From Nitrososphaerales archaeon TH526 (GTDB taxonomy: Archaea; Thermoproteota; Nitrososphaeria; Nitrososphaerales; Nitrososphaeraceae): a stretch of DNA of 6,212 bases. The stretch lies in assembly GCA_014523665.1 (NCBI GenBank), contig JAATVR010000756.1, positions 1-6,212 of the forward strand, written 5' to 3'. Numbering within the stretch: position 1 is the first letter of the stretch; each line of letters begins with the position of its first letter. Below are positions 1 to 5,400 of this stretch, piece after piece. A program made the position numbers and the translations under genes. The notes below the pieces were generated by a model that worked only from the letters and a program-made list of their open reading frames with translations, ran no database searches and was not told where the DNA came from.

Positions 1-345
1 AATGCAAATGTTTAATGAGGATTCCAAAATCCCTTCAAGCTTTAAAGATGTGTACTTACGTTGCCTTTCTTGGTCGGACTCAAGCATTTTGACAGATTTC
101 TGAAACTCTTCCATAAATGATTGTTTTATCCTTTCTCTGATCTTACTCTCACTAATCAAAATAAAGTCCCATGGTTGAGAGAACCCCACGGATGGAGCGT
201 GATGAGCAGCATTCAGAATTCTAGCCAATACGTTCCCCGCTATTTTCTTTTCCAGAAATTTGGTCCGAACGTCCCTACGAGAAAATATTGCTTTATACAC
301 GGCATCTTTTTCATGCTGAACAAAGGAGTTCTGAGAAGTGCTCAA
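1..345 (-). CDS. bluB: 5,6-dimethylbenzimidazole synthase BluB, N-terminal half (runs off the window)
   Basis: BluB is a flavin-dependent nitroreductase-fold enzyme that breaks down reduced FMN with oxygen to make 5,6-dimethylbenzimidazole, the lower ligand of cobalamin, in the cytoplasm. The visible 115 residues carry the family's signature stretches: FSRRDVR at about 21-27 (the Asp is the position I associate with the catalytic Asp of characterised BluB), AAHHAPSVGFSQPWDF at about 46-61 (flavin-binding region), and YTSLKLEGI at about 98-106. BluB proteins are usually about 200-220 residues, so roughly the second half lies beyond base 1. There is no ATG in this frame downstream of the in-frame TAA at 384-382. 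I chose TTG at 345-343 because it gives a normal-length lead into the first motif and lies about 38 bases from a TATA-like box; CTG at 375 is the alternative. Family call is firm, start is moderate. Confidence 0.9.
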   Translation of the reverse strand, partial: MSTSQNSFVQHEKDAVYKAIFSRRDVRTKFLEKKIAGNVLARILNAAHHAPSVGFSQPWDFILISESKIRERIKQSFMEEFQKSVKMLESDQERQRKYTSLKLEGILESSLNICI

Positions 346-378
346 TACGTTTTGATCAATCTTAGGAACAGCCAGTGA

Positions 379-387
379 GATTTATAC
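379..387 (-). promoter_or_regulatory. TATA-like box for bluB
   Basis: On the minus strand this reads TATAAATC. An archaeal TATA box is centred about 26 bases before the start of transcription, which would put the transcript start near 357, about a dozen bases before the chosen TTG start. Position and sequence fit; not proven. Confidence 0.45.
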
Positions 388-443
388 TGTTAGTACATGA
401 AGAGTCTATAAGCCGCAAGTACGTGTTCAGGCAGTCTGAGAAC

Positions 444-452
444 ATATATTTA
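444..452 (+). promoter_or_regulatory. TATA-like box for tRNA-Val
   Basis: ATATATTTA is centred about 31 bases before the first base of the tRNA, the usual spacing for an archaeal tRNA promoter with a short 5' leader. It suggests that the tRNA keeps its own promoter despite the insertions at its 3' end. Confidence 0.5.
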
Positions 453-478
453 GGCCACGTAATGAGAACATCCAAAGA

Positions 479-553
479 GGGCCGGTGGTCCAGCCTGGTT
501 AAGATACCGCCTTGACATGGCGGGGGTCGTTGGTTCGAATCCGACCCGGCCCA
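479..553 (+). tRNA. tRNA-Val (anticodon GAC)
   Basis: A full cloverleaf can be folded by eye. The 7-bp acceptor stem is GGGCCGG (479-485) with CCGGCCC (546-552). The D arm starts at 488. The anticodon stem is CCGCC (507-511) with GGCGG (519-523) around the loop TTGACAT, giving anticodon GAC at 514-516, which reads GUC/GUU valine codons. The T stem is GTTGG (529-533) with CCGAC (541-545) around loop TTCGAAT. The discriminator base is A553, and CCA is not encoded, as is common in archaea. There is no intron. The last 14 bases recur exactly at 4111-4124 and 6090-6103, so this gene's 3' end appears to be the target site for integrated elements; the tRNA itself has stayed intact. Confidence 0.97.
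537..553 (+). repeat. att site copy 1 (inside the 3' end of tRNA-Val)
   Basis: GAATCCGACCCGGCCCA, covering part of the T loop, the 3' side of the T stem, the 3' acceptor strand and the discriminator base. All 17 bases recur at 6087-6103 and the last 14 at 4111-4124, in direct orientation. In an integration into a tRNA 3' end this copy would be the boundary that rebuilds the tRNA. Confidence 0.8.
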
Positions 554-757
554 TTGAAGATCAGGTCAACCAATTGTAATTTGAGCTCGTTTAGAAGTGT
601 TTATAAGGACGCAATTGTGCATTGTCATCGATGAATAGATACTTCGCGTTGATAGCAGCATTGATGAGAAGAGATGCTACGGTCCACAGGGGCGTTGGCA
701 ATATGTATGACGGTGGTCAGTAGATCACGACTAAAATTAAAGTCTATGCTTAAACCG
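554..757. other. gap between tRNA-Val and the membrane-protein gene
   Basis: About 200 bases of A/T-rich DNA immediately inside the left boundary. I see no gene, no remnant of an integrase and no strong inverted repeat. It contains the region 3' to the minus-strand membrane-protein gene. Confidence 0.5.
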
Positions 758-2119
758 TTAGCCCTTCGTATTGATTTTCTTATCATCAATCTCTTGTAGG
801 ACTTCTTCGACGTATTTCTTTGCAACGTCAATTGGGATAGAAGGGCTACCTTCCTCATCTACAGAGCCCTTTGCAATCGACTTATAAAGATCAGCGGCCC
901 TTTTCTGAAAATAGTTAATTGCTTCAGAGGTAGACATACTCACTAATAAATTAGATCTGTTTTTTACGAGAGTCCGAATTGCAGCTTTCAATTTTATGTC
1001 ATTAGAAACAACAAGTGCTGATGAATATATTCCGACAAAGAGGAAGCAGCATGCCAATGGGAGCAAACTAATAGTAACGAAACCGAATGGCGGATAGTTT
1101 GCCGGGGCTAATAATAGAAATTGATTTGTAATAAAGATCAAGATGAAACCATATCCGGCGATCACAGGATAATCGAATTTTATACCTTTATGTGCAAGGA
1201 TCCTCGACAATAGTAAGAACGCTCCACCAAACAACAACCCTCCAACAAGCTGGCTATACGTAACTACTAGGGTGTAAACGAAACCATAGGGCACTGGTTC
1301 TAATCCAGTAAAAGTTAAAAAACTTCTAAAGAGTTCAGGCTGAAACTGCATGAAGAAGTAAACCAACGGTATTGTCAATACAATCCAATGAACATGACTT
1401 TTCCATCTTATCGAAAACTGATTTAACATAAGTATCGTTGAAATCCACGCCAGTACGAAGGCACAGACTAGCGAAAATGAGTTCACATAACTTAAAGACT
1501 GTAATATTACGAGATTCGAATGAGGATTTAAAATCCCTAGATGGTAGAAAATTGTATCTGGTTTATTGGCCAGAAATGAGAGTGAGATTAATCCAGACAG
1601 TACAACATTTACGGACAAAAATATAGATGAAAGTGCATAAAGTAACAAAACTATATCCATTTCAGATTTGAACCATAATAGAAATTCCCTTCCCAAACAT
1701 GCCAATATTATTAAACTAATCATCATACTACTCGAAATTAGAAGGATAAGAAGCAAAGTGTGATAGCTATTGTTGGTGAAAATCTCTGTAAATGTAATCA
1801 AGAATAAGATGATAAACATGAATTGTGAATAATTTGTTACTATGTATAGTATCCGAATCGATCGTCTGGCATGAATTGAGGAAATTTTGTGCTTTAAGTA
1901 TCTAAGCAATATGAACTGGTCGAGAAAGCATACTATTCCAAGAGTAAGAAATACCGCTACTTTGAATTCTAATGGTATCTGGTTGAAGTTGATATAATAG
2001 ACTTTGGTAATAGAAGTGTCTAGGATTAGCGCAACCACTGTAATTATGGCTATAATCCCAATGGCCTTGGGACTAGTGACGAGGATGGAAAAAGGTATAG
2101 CACTGGGCCAAAGCCGCAT
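758..2119 (-). CDS. polytopic membrane protein of unknown function (about ten helices)
   Basis: A 453-residue protein that I do not recognise. Hydrophobic segments suggest ten membrane helices, near residues 17-36, 53-73, 89-113, 119-142, 154-183, 212-232, 243-259, 279-306, 319-339 and 347-371. These are followed by a hydrophilic tail of about 80 residues (372-453) rich in Lys, Asp and Glu, ending in a probable helix around DVAKKYVEEVLQEIDDKK. Helix 8 contains a glycine cluster (GGLLFGG, about 293-299). I see no transporter, kinase or channel signature and few charged residues inside helices, so substrate and role are open. The ATG at 2119 follows a weak purine stretch (AGGAAT on the coding strand). 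It is divergent from the exported-protein gene at 2219, sharing a 99-base intergenic region that contains two inverted repeats. The gene lies wholly inside block 1 of the insertion. Existence as a gene is very likely; function unknown. Confidence 0.85.
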   Translation of the reverse strand: MRLWPSAIPFSILVTSPKAIGIIAIITVVALILDTSITKVYYINFNQIPLEFKVAVFLTLGIVCFLDQFILLRYLKHKISSIHARRSIRILYIVTNYSQFMFIILFLITFTEIFTNNSYHTLLLILLISSSMMISLIILACLGREFLLWFKSEMDIVLLLYALSSIFLSVNVVLSGLISLSFLANKPDTIFYHLGILNPHSNLVILQSLSYVNSFSLVCAFVLAWISTILMLNQFSIRWKSHVHWIVLTIPLVYFFMQFQPELFRSFLTFTGLEPVPYGFVYTLVVTYSQLVGGLLFGGAFLLLSRILAHKGIKFDYPVIAGYGFILIFITNQFLLLAPANYPPFGFVTISLLPLACCFLFVGIYSSALVVSNDIKLKAAIRTLVKNRSNLLVSMSTSEAINYFQKRAADLYKSIAKGSVDEEGSPSIPIDVAKKYVEEVLQEIDDKKINTKG

Positions 2120-2132
2120 ATTCCTATTTTTT

Positions 2133-2146
2133 CTACCTGGAGGTAG
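2133..2146. repeat. inverted repeat in the divergent promoter region
   Basis: CTACCT-GG-AGGTAG, a perfect 6-bp inverted repeat with a 2-base spacer. It ends 14 bases before the ATG of the membrane-protein gene, so it would lie in that gene's 5' leader. Size and symmetry suit a dimeric DNA-binding regulator; the loop is too tight for a good RNA hairpin. Confidence 0.4.
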
Positions 2147-2181
2147 TATCTAAGTAATTAGTAATGGGGAGACTTAGTACC

Positions 2182-2199
2182 ATAATAAAAGCTTATTAT
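2182..2199. promoter_or_regulatory. AT-rich inverted repeat overlapping both divergent promoters
   Basis: ATAATAA-AAGC-TTATTAT, a perfect 7-bp inverted repeat with a 4-base spacer. The right arm lies about 22-26 bases before the TTG starts of the exported-protein gene, the distance of an archaeal TATA box for a leaderless transcript. The same stretch read on the other strand (TTTATTAT) could serve the membrane-protein gene with a leader of about 40 bases. A single AT-rich symmetrical site may therefore serve or control both directions. Confidence 0.4.
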
Positions 2200-2218
2200 T
2201 CTTGGAGATTATCAATAA

Positions 2219-2950
2219 TTGCTCGATTTGGTTGGACTATTTAATCATACTCTGGGATTGTCGTTGGCTGTGTTGATAGCTGTATCAATGTCAGTATATC
2301 TTTTCTCTCTAGCAGCTGTAGCTCAAAGTGATCGCAATCCTTTGTATGCGCCAAACGAAAAGCCATTTGGAATTTCTAATGGAGAATGGACCGCAAAGTG
2401 GTGGAAATGGCTCATGGAGATCCCTCAGCCACAAAATCCGGCTGTTGATTTGGATGGTAAATATTGCAATATGAGTCAAAACGATCCGAATGTGTGGTAT
2501 ATTACGGGGACTTTCGGAGGTAAAGCAGATAGAAAATGTGAAATTCCGTTTGGAAAAGCGATCTTTTTTGGGCATGGTTATGAATGTTCCACCGCAGAAA
2601 CCCCAAATTTGAAAACCAATGATGAGCTTCTGAATTGTGCGAGGGAGGAGTTGAAGACTCTAGTCGATCCAAGTATGTTTGCAGCTACTCTCGACGGAAA
2701 GCCTTTGACCAATCTTATAAGCTATAAGGCCATTTCTCCGCCTTTCGAGGTGAATCTTCCCGAAAATAATATTTGGGGAGTTAGGGGAGGAAACACGTCT
2801 GCGGCAGCAGATACCTATTTCATATTTCTAGAACCATTAGAAAGGGGCAATCACACTTTCGCAGTTAGTTCTATGTCTGCACCTTCACAGGTCTCGGCAA
2901 CAAATTCTCCTCAAACGCTTGACGTGAAGTACGACTTTATCATAAAATAG
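2219..2950 (+). CDS. exported protein of the W..WW.WL..IP family, unknown function
   Basis: A 243-residue protein with a hydrophobic N-terminus (about 12-32) ending in AVA before QS, a good signal-peptidase site near residue 35, so it is probably secreted or surface-bound. The mature part shows W57, W61, W62 and W64 leading into IP (68-69) and DLDGKYC (77-83), then VWYITGTFGG (92-101), a KAIFFGHGYEC stretch (113-123), a helix with DELLNCAREEL (135-145), a LDGKPL turn, and a C-terminal strand FIFLEPLERGNHTF. Four cysteines (83, 107, 123, 140) could form two disulfides. I recall this architecture from hypothetical secreted proteins in soil archaea and bacteria, with no known activity. TAA lies directly before TTG 2219, so the start must be TTG 2219, TTG 2228 or ATG 2288; the last would cut away most of the signal peptide. 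The n-region oddly lacks Lys and Arg. The gene at 3055-3819 encodes a distant relative. Confidence 0.85.
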   Translation: MLDLVGLFNHTLGLSLAVLIAVSMSVYLFSLAAVAQSDRNPLYAPNEKPFGISNGEWTAKWWKWLMEIPQPQNPAVDLDGKYCNMSQNDPNVWYITGTFGGKADRKCEIPFGKAIFFGHGYECSTAETPNLKTNDELLNCAREELKTLVDPSMFAATLDGKPLTNLISYKAISPPFEVNLPENNIWGVRGGNTSAAADTYFIFLEPLERGNHTFAVSSMSAPSQVSATNSPQTLDVKYDFIIK

Positions 2951-3054
2951 CATTTCCCCTTCCAATCTCCAGTCTACTCACCGTTGATGCTTGGACAACT
3001 GCTCATCCAATGAGAACCGTTGACGAATTTAACCAAGGAAAGATGGTCTGTCTG
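2951..3054. other. gap between convergent genes
   Basis: A 104-base spacer between two convergent stop codons. It should hold termination signals for both genes, but I see neither a clear T-run nor a strong hairpin. Confidence 0.4.
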
Positions 3055-3819
3055 CTACTTACGACCCCTGACATTAAGCTGAATTTGAGTATCCAAAGAA
3101 TACGTGGGGCTATACGCCCTGTAACTTAGAATATGTAACCCAGGATCAAGCGGATTTAGAAAACATGCATATCCATCACCTACTATTTCAATTTCTGAAA
3201 CCGTAAATCCCAACTTCTTACCAGTCATGGGTAAAAGTTTGTTAGTCGCAGGGATGTTCAAGATGTTTTTGTTTCTAATGATCTCTGCTTTAAAAGGTTT
3301 GTCGATAGTGACTCTACAACATTCAAGAGCCATGCCGTCCAAAATCACTTCTAATTTGTACACGGAATCCACCTGTTCCTGTGCAAGTTTGAAAAGATCA
3401 GCGTTTTTAATGCTTGGATATTCCACTGTGGAATTATAGATCCAGTAAGGAACAATGAAGAGATGCCAATCTCCTACATCTATAACCTCATACCGATTTG
3501 CATAACCAGTGCTACCGCCCAGACCATAGGATGACGCAGCTAGGAACCATATACCTTCATCTGATTTTACTGGGAATTTACTCTCATAACCTCTATCAAG
3601 TGGATTAACGCCTTGATTGAAAAGCGGGGATTTGTCGTGCGGAATCCTAAGCAACCATTGAACCCATTCTTTTAACCAGTTCTCACAGTTCTTCCCCAAG
3701 ACAACTTCGTCGTGTGGATGCTGTTGTGCTACTCCCTTTCTAACGTGAGGATGAGTTTTACCAAGAAAAGCTGCTTGATGTTGTGTTGGGGTGTGGTGAT
3801 TATTCAATGTAATTATCAT
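3055..3819 (-). CDS. non-exported, His-rich homologue of the W..WW.WL..IP family
   Basis: A 254-residue protein of unknown function that lines up in order with the exported protein encoded at 2219-2950: ENWLKEWVQWLLRIP at 46-60 with the tryptophan motif; GIWFLAASSYGLGG at 89-102 with VWYITGTFGG; HLFIVPYW (119-126), then NADLFKLAQEQVD (139-151), with the KAIFF and DELLNCAREEL stretches; LEVILDGMAL with FAATLDGKPL; and ACFLNPLDPGLH with FIFLEPLERGNH. Overall identity is low, so the two diverged long ago. It has no signal peptide. Instead the first 36 residues hold seven histidines (8, 9, 14, 23, 25, 34, 36), possibly metal-binding or a disordered tail. The paired cysteines of the exported form are mostly missing, as expected for a cytoplasmic protein. 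A TATA-like box sits unusually close to ATG 3819, so the true start may be a few codons later (TTG at 3807). No other ATG occurs before residue 163. Real gene; role unknown. Confidence 0.8.
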   Translation of the reverse strand: MIITLNNHHTPTQHQAAFLGKTHPHVRKGVAQQHPHDEVVLGKNCENWLKEWVQWLLRIPHDKSPLFNQGVNPLDRGYESKFPVKSDEGIWFLAASSYGLGGSTGYANRYEVIDVGDWHLFIVPYWIYNSTVEYPSIKNADLFKLAQEQVDSVYKLEVILDGMALECCRVTIDKPFKAEIIRNKNILNIPATNKLLPMTGKKLGFTVSEIEIVGDGYACFLNPLDPGLHILSYRAYSPTYSLDTQIQLNVRGRK

Positions 3820-3830
3820 GATTAGGCACT

Positions 3831-3842
3831 TATTATATAAAA
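3831..3842 (-). promoter_or_regulatory. TATA-like box before the His-rich protein gene
   Basis: On the minus strand this reads TTTTATATAATA, an excellent archaeal TATA match. Its centre is only about 17 bases before ATG 3819, shorter than the usual 26. Either transcription starts slightly inside the assumed frame and a later start codon is used, or another element is the real promoter. Confidence 0.45.
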
Positions 3843-4110
3843 TTTACCATCTTACATGTGCTCTTATTTTTGAATTCATCATGAATCACTTTCAATCATA
3901 TAATTTGATCTAGCTGGAAATGGCAATATTATTAACTGACCCTTTGATATAATACTAAGAAAAGAAAAGAATGTCTTCAACTCAATTGAAATCACTGGGG
4001 CTTTGCTTACTACAATGAGAATTAAAAGCCTTTGAAAAATCCTTTTAGAAATTTTCAATGTCGGTTATCATCAGTGAGGAATCCTCAATGGATTTCAGGC
4101 CTGTAGCGGT
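3843..4110. other. non-coding right end of block 1
   Basis: With the flanks, the stretch from 3820 to 4284 has no gene I can support. The part before the middle att copy is A/T-rich. It holds a 7-bp inverted repeat TTGAAAA (4032-4038) with TTTTCAA (4052-4058) and a 13-base palindrome at 4075-4087. There is no open frame of note and no integrase remnant that I can recognise. As the end of an integrated block it might hold recombinase accessory sites, but that is only a guess. Confidence 0.4.
4075..4087. repeat. palindrome 24 bases before the middle att copy
   Basis: TGAGGA-A-TCCTCA: perfect 6-bp arms around one base. It could be a protein-binding site next to the att core, but no equivalent stands near the other two att copies. 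Confidence 0.3.
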
Positions 4111-4127
4111 TCCGACCCGGCCCAAAT
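4111..4127 (+). repeat. att site copy 2 (middle boundary)
   Basis: The first 14 bases, TCCGACCCGGCCCA, equal the end of tRNA-Val (540-553). All 17 bases, including the trailing AAT, equal 6090-6106. The bases before it (AGCGGT) do not match the tRNA T loop, so this is not a second tRNA but a bare att core. It divides the insertion into two blocks. Confidence 0.75.
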
Positions 4128-4151
4128 CAAAGTTGACGGTGTATTTGGGCC
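4119..4151. repeat. hairpin-forming inverted repeat attached to att copy 2
   Basis: GGCCCAAAT (4119-4127) is repeated in inverted form as ATTTGGGCC (4143-4151) with a 15-base spacer. The left arm is the end of the att core itself, so only the core's outer half is mirrored. The other two att copies have no such partner. Confidence 0.5.
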
Positions 4152-4212
4152 CGTCACGTAGACTGTAGTGTATTTAAATTACTGTAACTGCAGAGCAAGA
4201 TCCGTAGTCGGT

Positions 4213-4223
4213 TTTTATATATT
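4213..4223 (+). promoter_or_regulatory. TATA-like box before the small Cys protein gene
   Basis: TTTTATATATT predicts a transcript start near 4244, leaving a leader of about 40 bases before ATG 4285. A weaker candidate, TATTTAAAT, is at 4171-4179. Confidence 0.4.
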
Positions 4224-4284
4224 CTCTTCGCCTTCCCGAAACTTAACGACAGTATCCAAGACGCTTCAAAAGACTGAAGAAAAA

Positions 4285-4476
4285 ATGATCGACTGTGCAG
4301 ACTATCTGATTAGCACTGAGATACAGACACTGCAACAGATGCGTGACGCTGCTGCTTTTTTCACGTGTACGTGTACGCCTGACACAGTAATTAAATTATT
4401 CACAAACCCAGGGGTGGAAGATCCGAAATCTGTGTTCACATATTTGGATCAATGTATAAAGCGAATCACAGAATAA
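4285..4476 (+). CDS. small Cys-containing hypothetical protein
   Basis: I do not recognise this protein. From ATG 4285 it has 63 residues, acidic overall, probably mostly helical, with four cysteines at 4, 28, 30 and 57; the middle two form a TCTCT stretch encoded by a short ACGTGT repeat. Four cysteines in 63 residues could bind a metal or form disulfides. The same frame stays open upstream to a GTG at 4168, giving 102 residues and two more cysteines. I prefer the ATG because the best TATA-like box (4213-4223) lies downstream of that GTG, and because the long form begins only 17 bases after the att hairpin. No signal peptide or membrane helix is seen in the short form. It is alone in its transcription unit, followed 43 bases later by a strong hairpin. 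It is short enough that it may not be a true gene. Confidence 0.45.
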   Translation: MIDCADYLISTEIQTLQQMRDAAAFFTCTCTPDTVIKLFTNPGVEDPKSVFTYLDQCIKRITE

Positions 4477-4519
4477 TCTTATGTCTAATTGAAAATAGTT
4501 TTTCGTGGTTACGTATGGA

Positions 4520-4569
4520 AAAGACTCATCTTTTTCCGTCTTCCCCATTGAAGAATGCCATGAGTCTTT
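4520..4569. repeat. long nested hairpin after the small Cys gene
   Basis: AAAGACTCAT (4520-4529) pairs perfectly with ATGAGTCTTT (4560-4569). Inside the loop, TCTTC (4539-4543) pairs with GAAGA (4550-4554) around CCCATT. The result is a two-tier stem-loop of 50 bases with an internal loop of 9 and 5 bases. It begins 43 bases after the stop at 4476. It may be a 3' structure or processing signal, or part of an uncharacterised RNA. There is no T-run directly after it. Confidence 0.5.
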
Positions 4570-4684
4570 CATCTCTATACATTTGGTCTGAAGGATTAGC
4601 TTCAACTTGCTTAGCAGTTATTACATGAATAAGGTTATCTGTACTTACTATGAAGGCTGTTACAAATGACACGTCCGTAAATCA

Positions 4685-4891
4685 GTGCGAACACTAAAAT
4701 CTGATAGTCATGCACAACTGGTGAAAACACAAGTGCCAGTGCCAATAAAGAGTATTATGTTGATCATACTGATAATAGTAGTATCGCTTGTAATAATGAT
4801 GATCTATTCGTTCTTTTTTGTTTCATCGTCTGTCAACAATTATTACTTTCAGTCACGTACTACCGAGGCATACCTAGTTAGGATGAGTTAA
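4685..4891 (+). CDS. small single-helix membrane protein, hypothetical
   Basis: A 68-residue open frame starting at GTG, with one strong membrane helix at about 24-46 (a run of Ile, Leu, Val and Met followed by YSFFF). The segment before the helix is basic (K5, K14, K22) and that after it polar, suggesting the N-terminus is inside the cell. I do not recognise the family. The start is uncertain: GTG 4685, an internal GTG, or ATG 4757 at the very edge of the helix. A short ATG frame of 15 codons at 4653 overlaps in another frame. It lies 138 bases before the promoter-proximal start of the broken pentapeptide-repeat gene, but the gap holds separate TATA-like boxes, so they need not be one operon. 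It may be a genuine small membrane protein or a remnant of a longer one. Confidence 0.4.
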   Translation: MRTLKSDSHAQLVKTQVPVPIKSIMLIILIIVVSLVIMMIYSFFFVSSSVNNYYFQSRTTEAYLVRMS

Positions 4892-4931
4892 GCGATTTTG
4901 AGTTGAACGTTTGAGATATAGAATTGAGTTC

Positions 4932-4980
4932 TATAAAAGTATACTTAAAGAAACCGGTTTTCGCACATTTTGTATAATTA
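4932..4980 (+). promoter_or_regulatory. TATA-like boxes before the pentapeptide-repeat gene
   Basis: Two good candidates, TATAAAAG (4932-4939) and TATAATTA (4973-4980). The second predicts a transcript start near 5003, about 27 bases before ATG 5030. This favours ATG 5030 as the original start over ATG 5105. Confidence 0.4.
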
Positions 4981-5104
4981 TCTATCAAATTGTCCAAAGC
5001 GAATCGTATTTATTGATTTCATAAGCGAAATGTTTCCAGTAGATCTTGCAAAGTAAACGGCTATTGAATCTAGTAGCAAAGCTCAAAAAAAAACAGCTAT
5101 CACT

Positions 5105-5362
5105 ATGATAATTGGTCTCATTGCTGGACCAATAGTCGGCGTGCTGCTTAACGACTACATCGCTGTAACTTCAGCTAGACTAACGAGACTTTTAGAATAT
5201 GGTGACGTAGAGGGATTTAATGATTTAAGAGCACAAATCAAACAACAAATCTTGTTTGAAAGAATAGATCATTCTAACAAAAATCTAAGCGGAGTAAACT
5301 TAGATTCAGTAATACTCATACATTCTAATCTTTTTAATACTAATCTGGAAGGTGAAGTTTAG
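5105..5362 (+). CDS. N-terminal fragment of the pentapeptide-repeat protein
   Basis: The part that could still be translated as it stands, 85 residues from ATG 5105. A membrane helix (about 2-15, MIIGLIAGPIVGVLL without its basic flank) is followed by a charged helix-like linker (ARLTRLLEYGDVEGFNDLRAQ, about 24-44) and three or four pentapeptides (NLSGVNLDSV, NLFNTNLEG). The chain stops abruptly at EV, in mid-repeat, because of the frameshift. Helix first, linker next and repeats outside or inside the membrane is a known layout for pentapeptide proteins. The start is probably secondary: a basic segment (KAQKK) just upstream belongs to the natural N-terminus. Confidence 0.5.
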   Translation: MIIGLIAGPIVGVLLNDYIAVTSARLTRLLEYGDVEGFNDLRAQIKQQILFERIDHSNKNLSGVNLDSVILIHSNLFNTNLEGEV

Positions 5363-5400
5363 AAAATGCTCAGATTTATGGTAATCTTACGAGAATAAAC

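Noticed and set aside
121..378. Plus-strand open frame of 85 codons
   Set aside because: It is antisense to bluB, whose conserved motifs are unmistakable on the minus strand; the plus frame shows no family feature.
346..478. Cobalamin riboswitch before bluB
   Set aside because: The leader predicted from the TATA-like box is only about a dozen bases, and no B12-box-like sequence is visible.
625..858. Minus-strand open frame of 77 codons
   Set aside because: About 100 bases overlap the 3' end of the ten-helix membrane-protein gene in another frame; the rest has no recognisable feature or promoter.
4396..4605. Minus-strand open frame of 69 codons
   Set aside because: Runs antisense over the nested hairpin and the small Cys gene; composition is not protein-like and no family is visible. 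The overlapping plus-strand gene is itself uncertain, so this is not fully excluded.
5344..5362. Programmed -1 ribosomal frameshift in the pentapeptide gene
   Set aside because: There is no X-XXY-YYZ slippery heptamer in the zero frame at the junction and no clear downstream pseudoknot; simple loss of one base explains it better.
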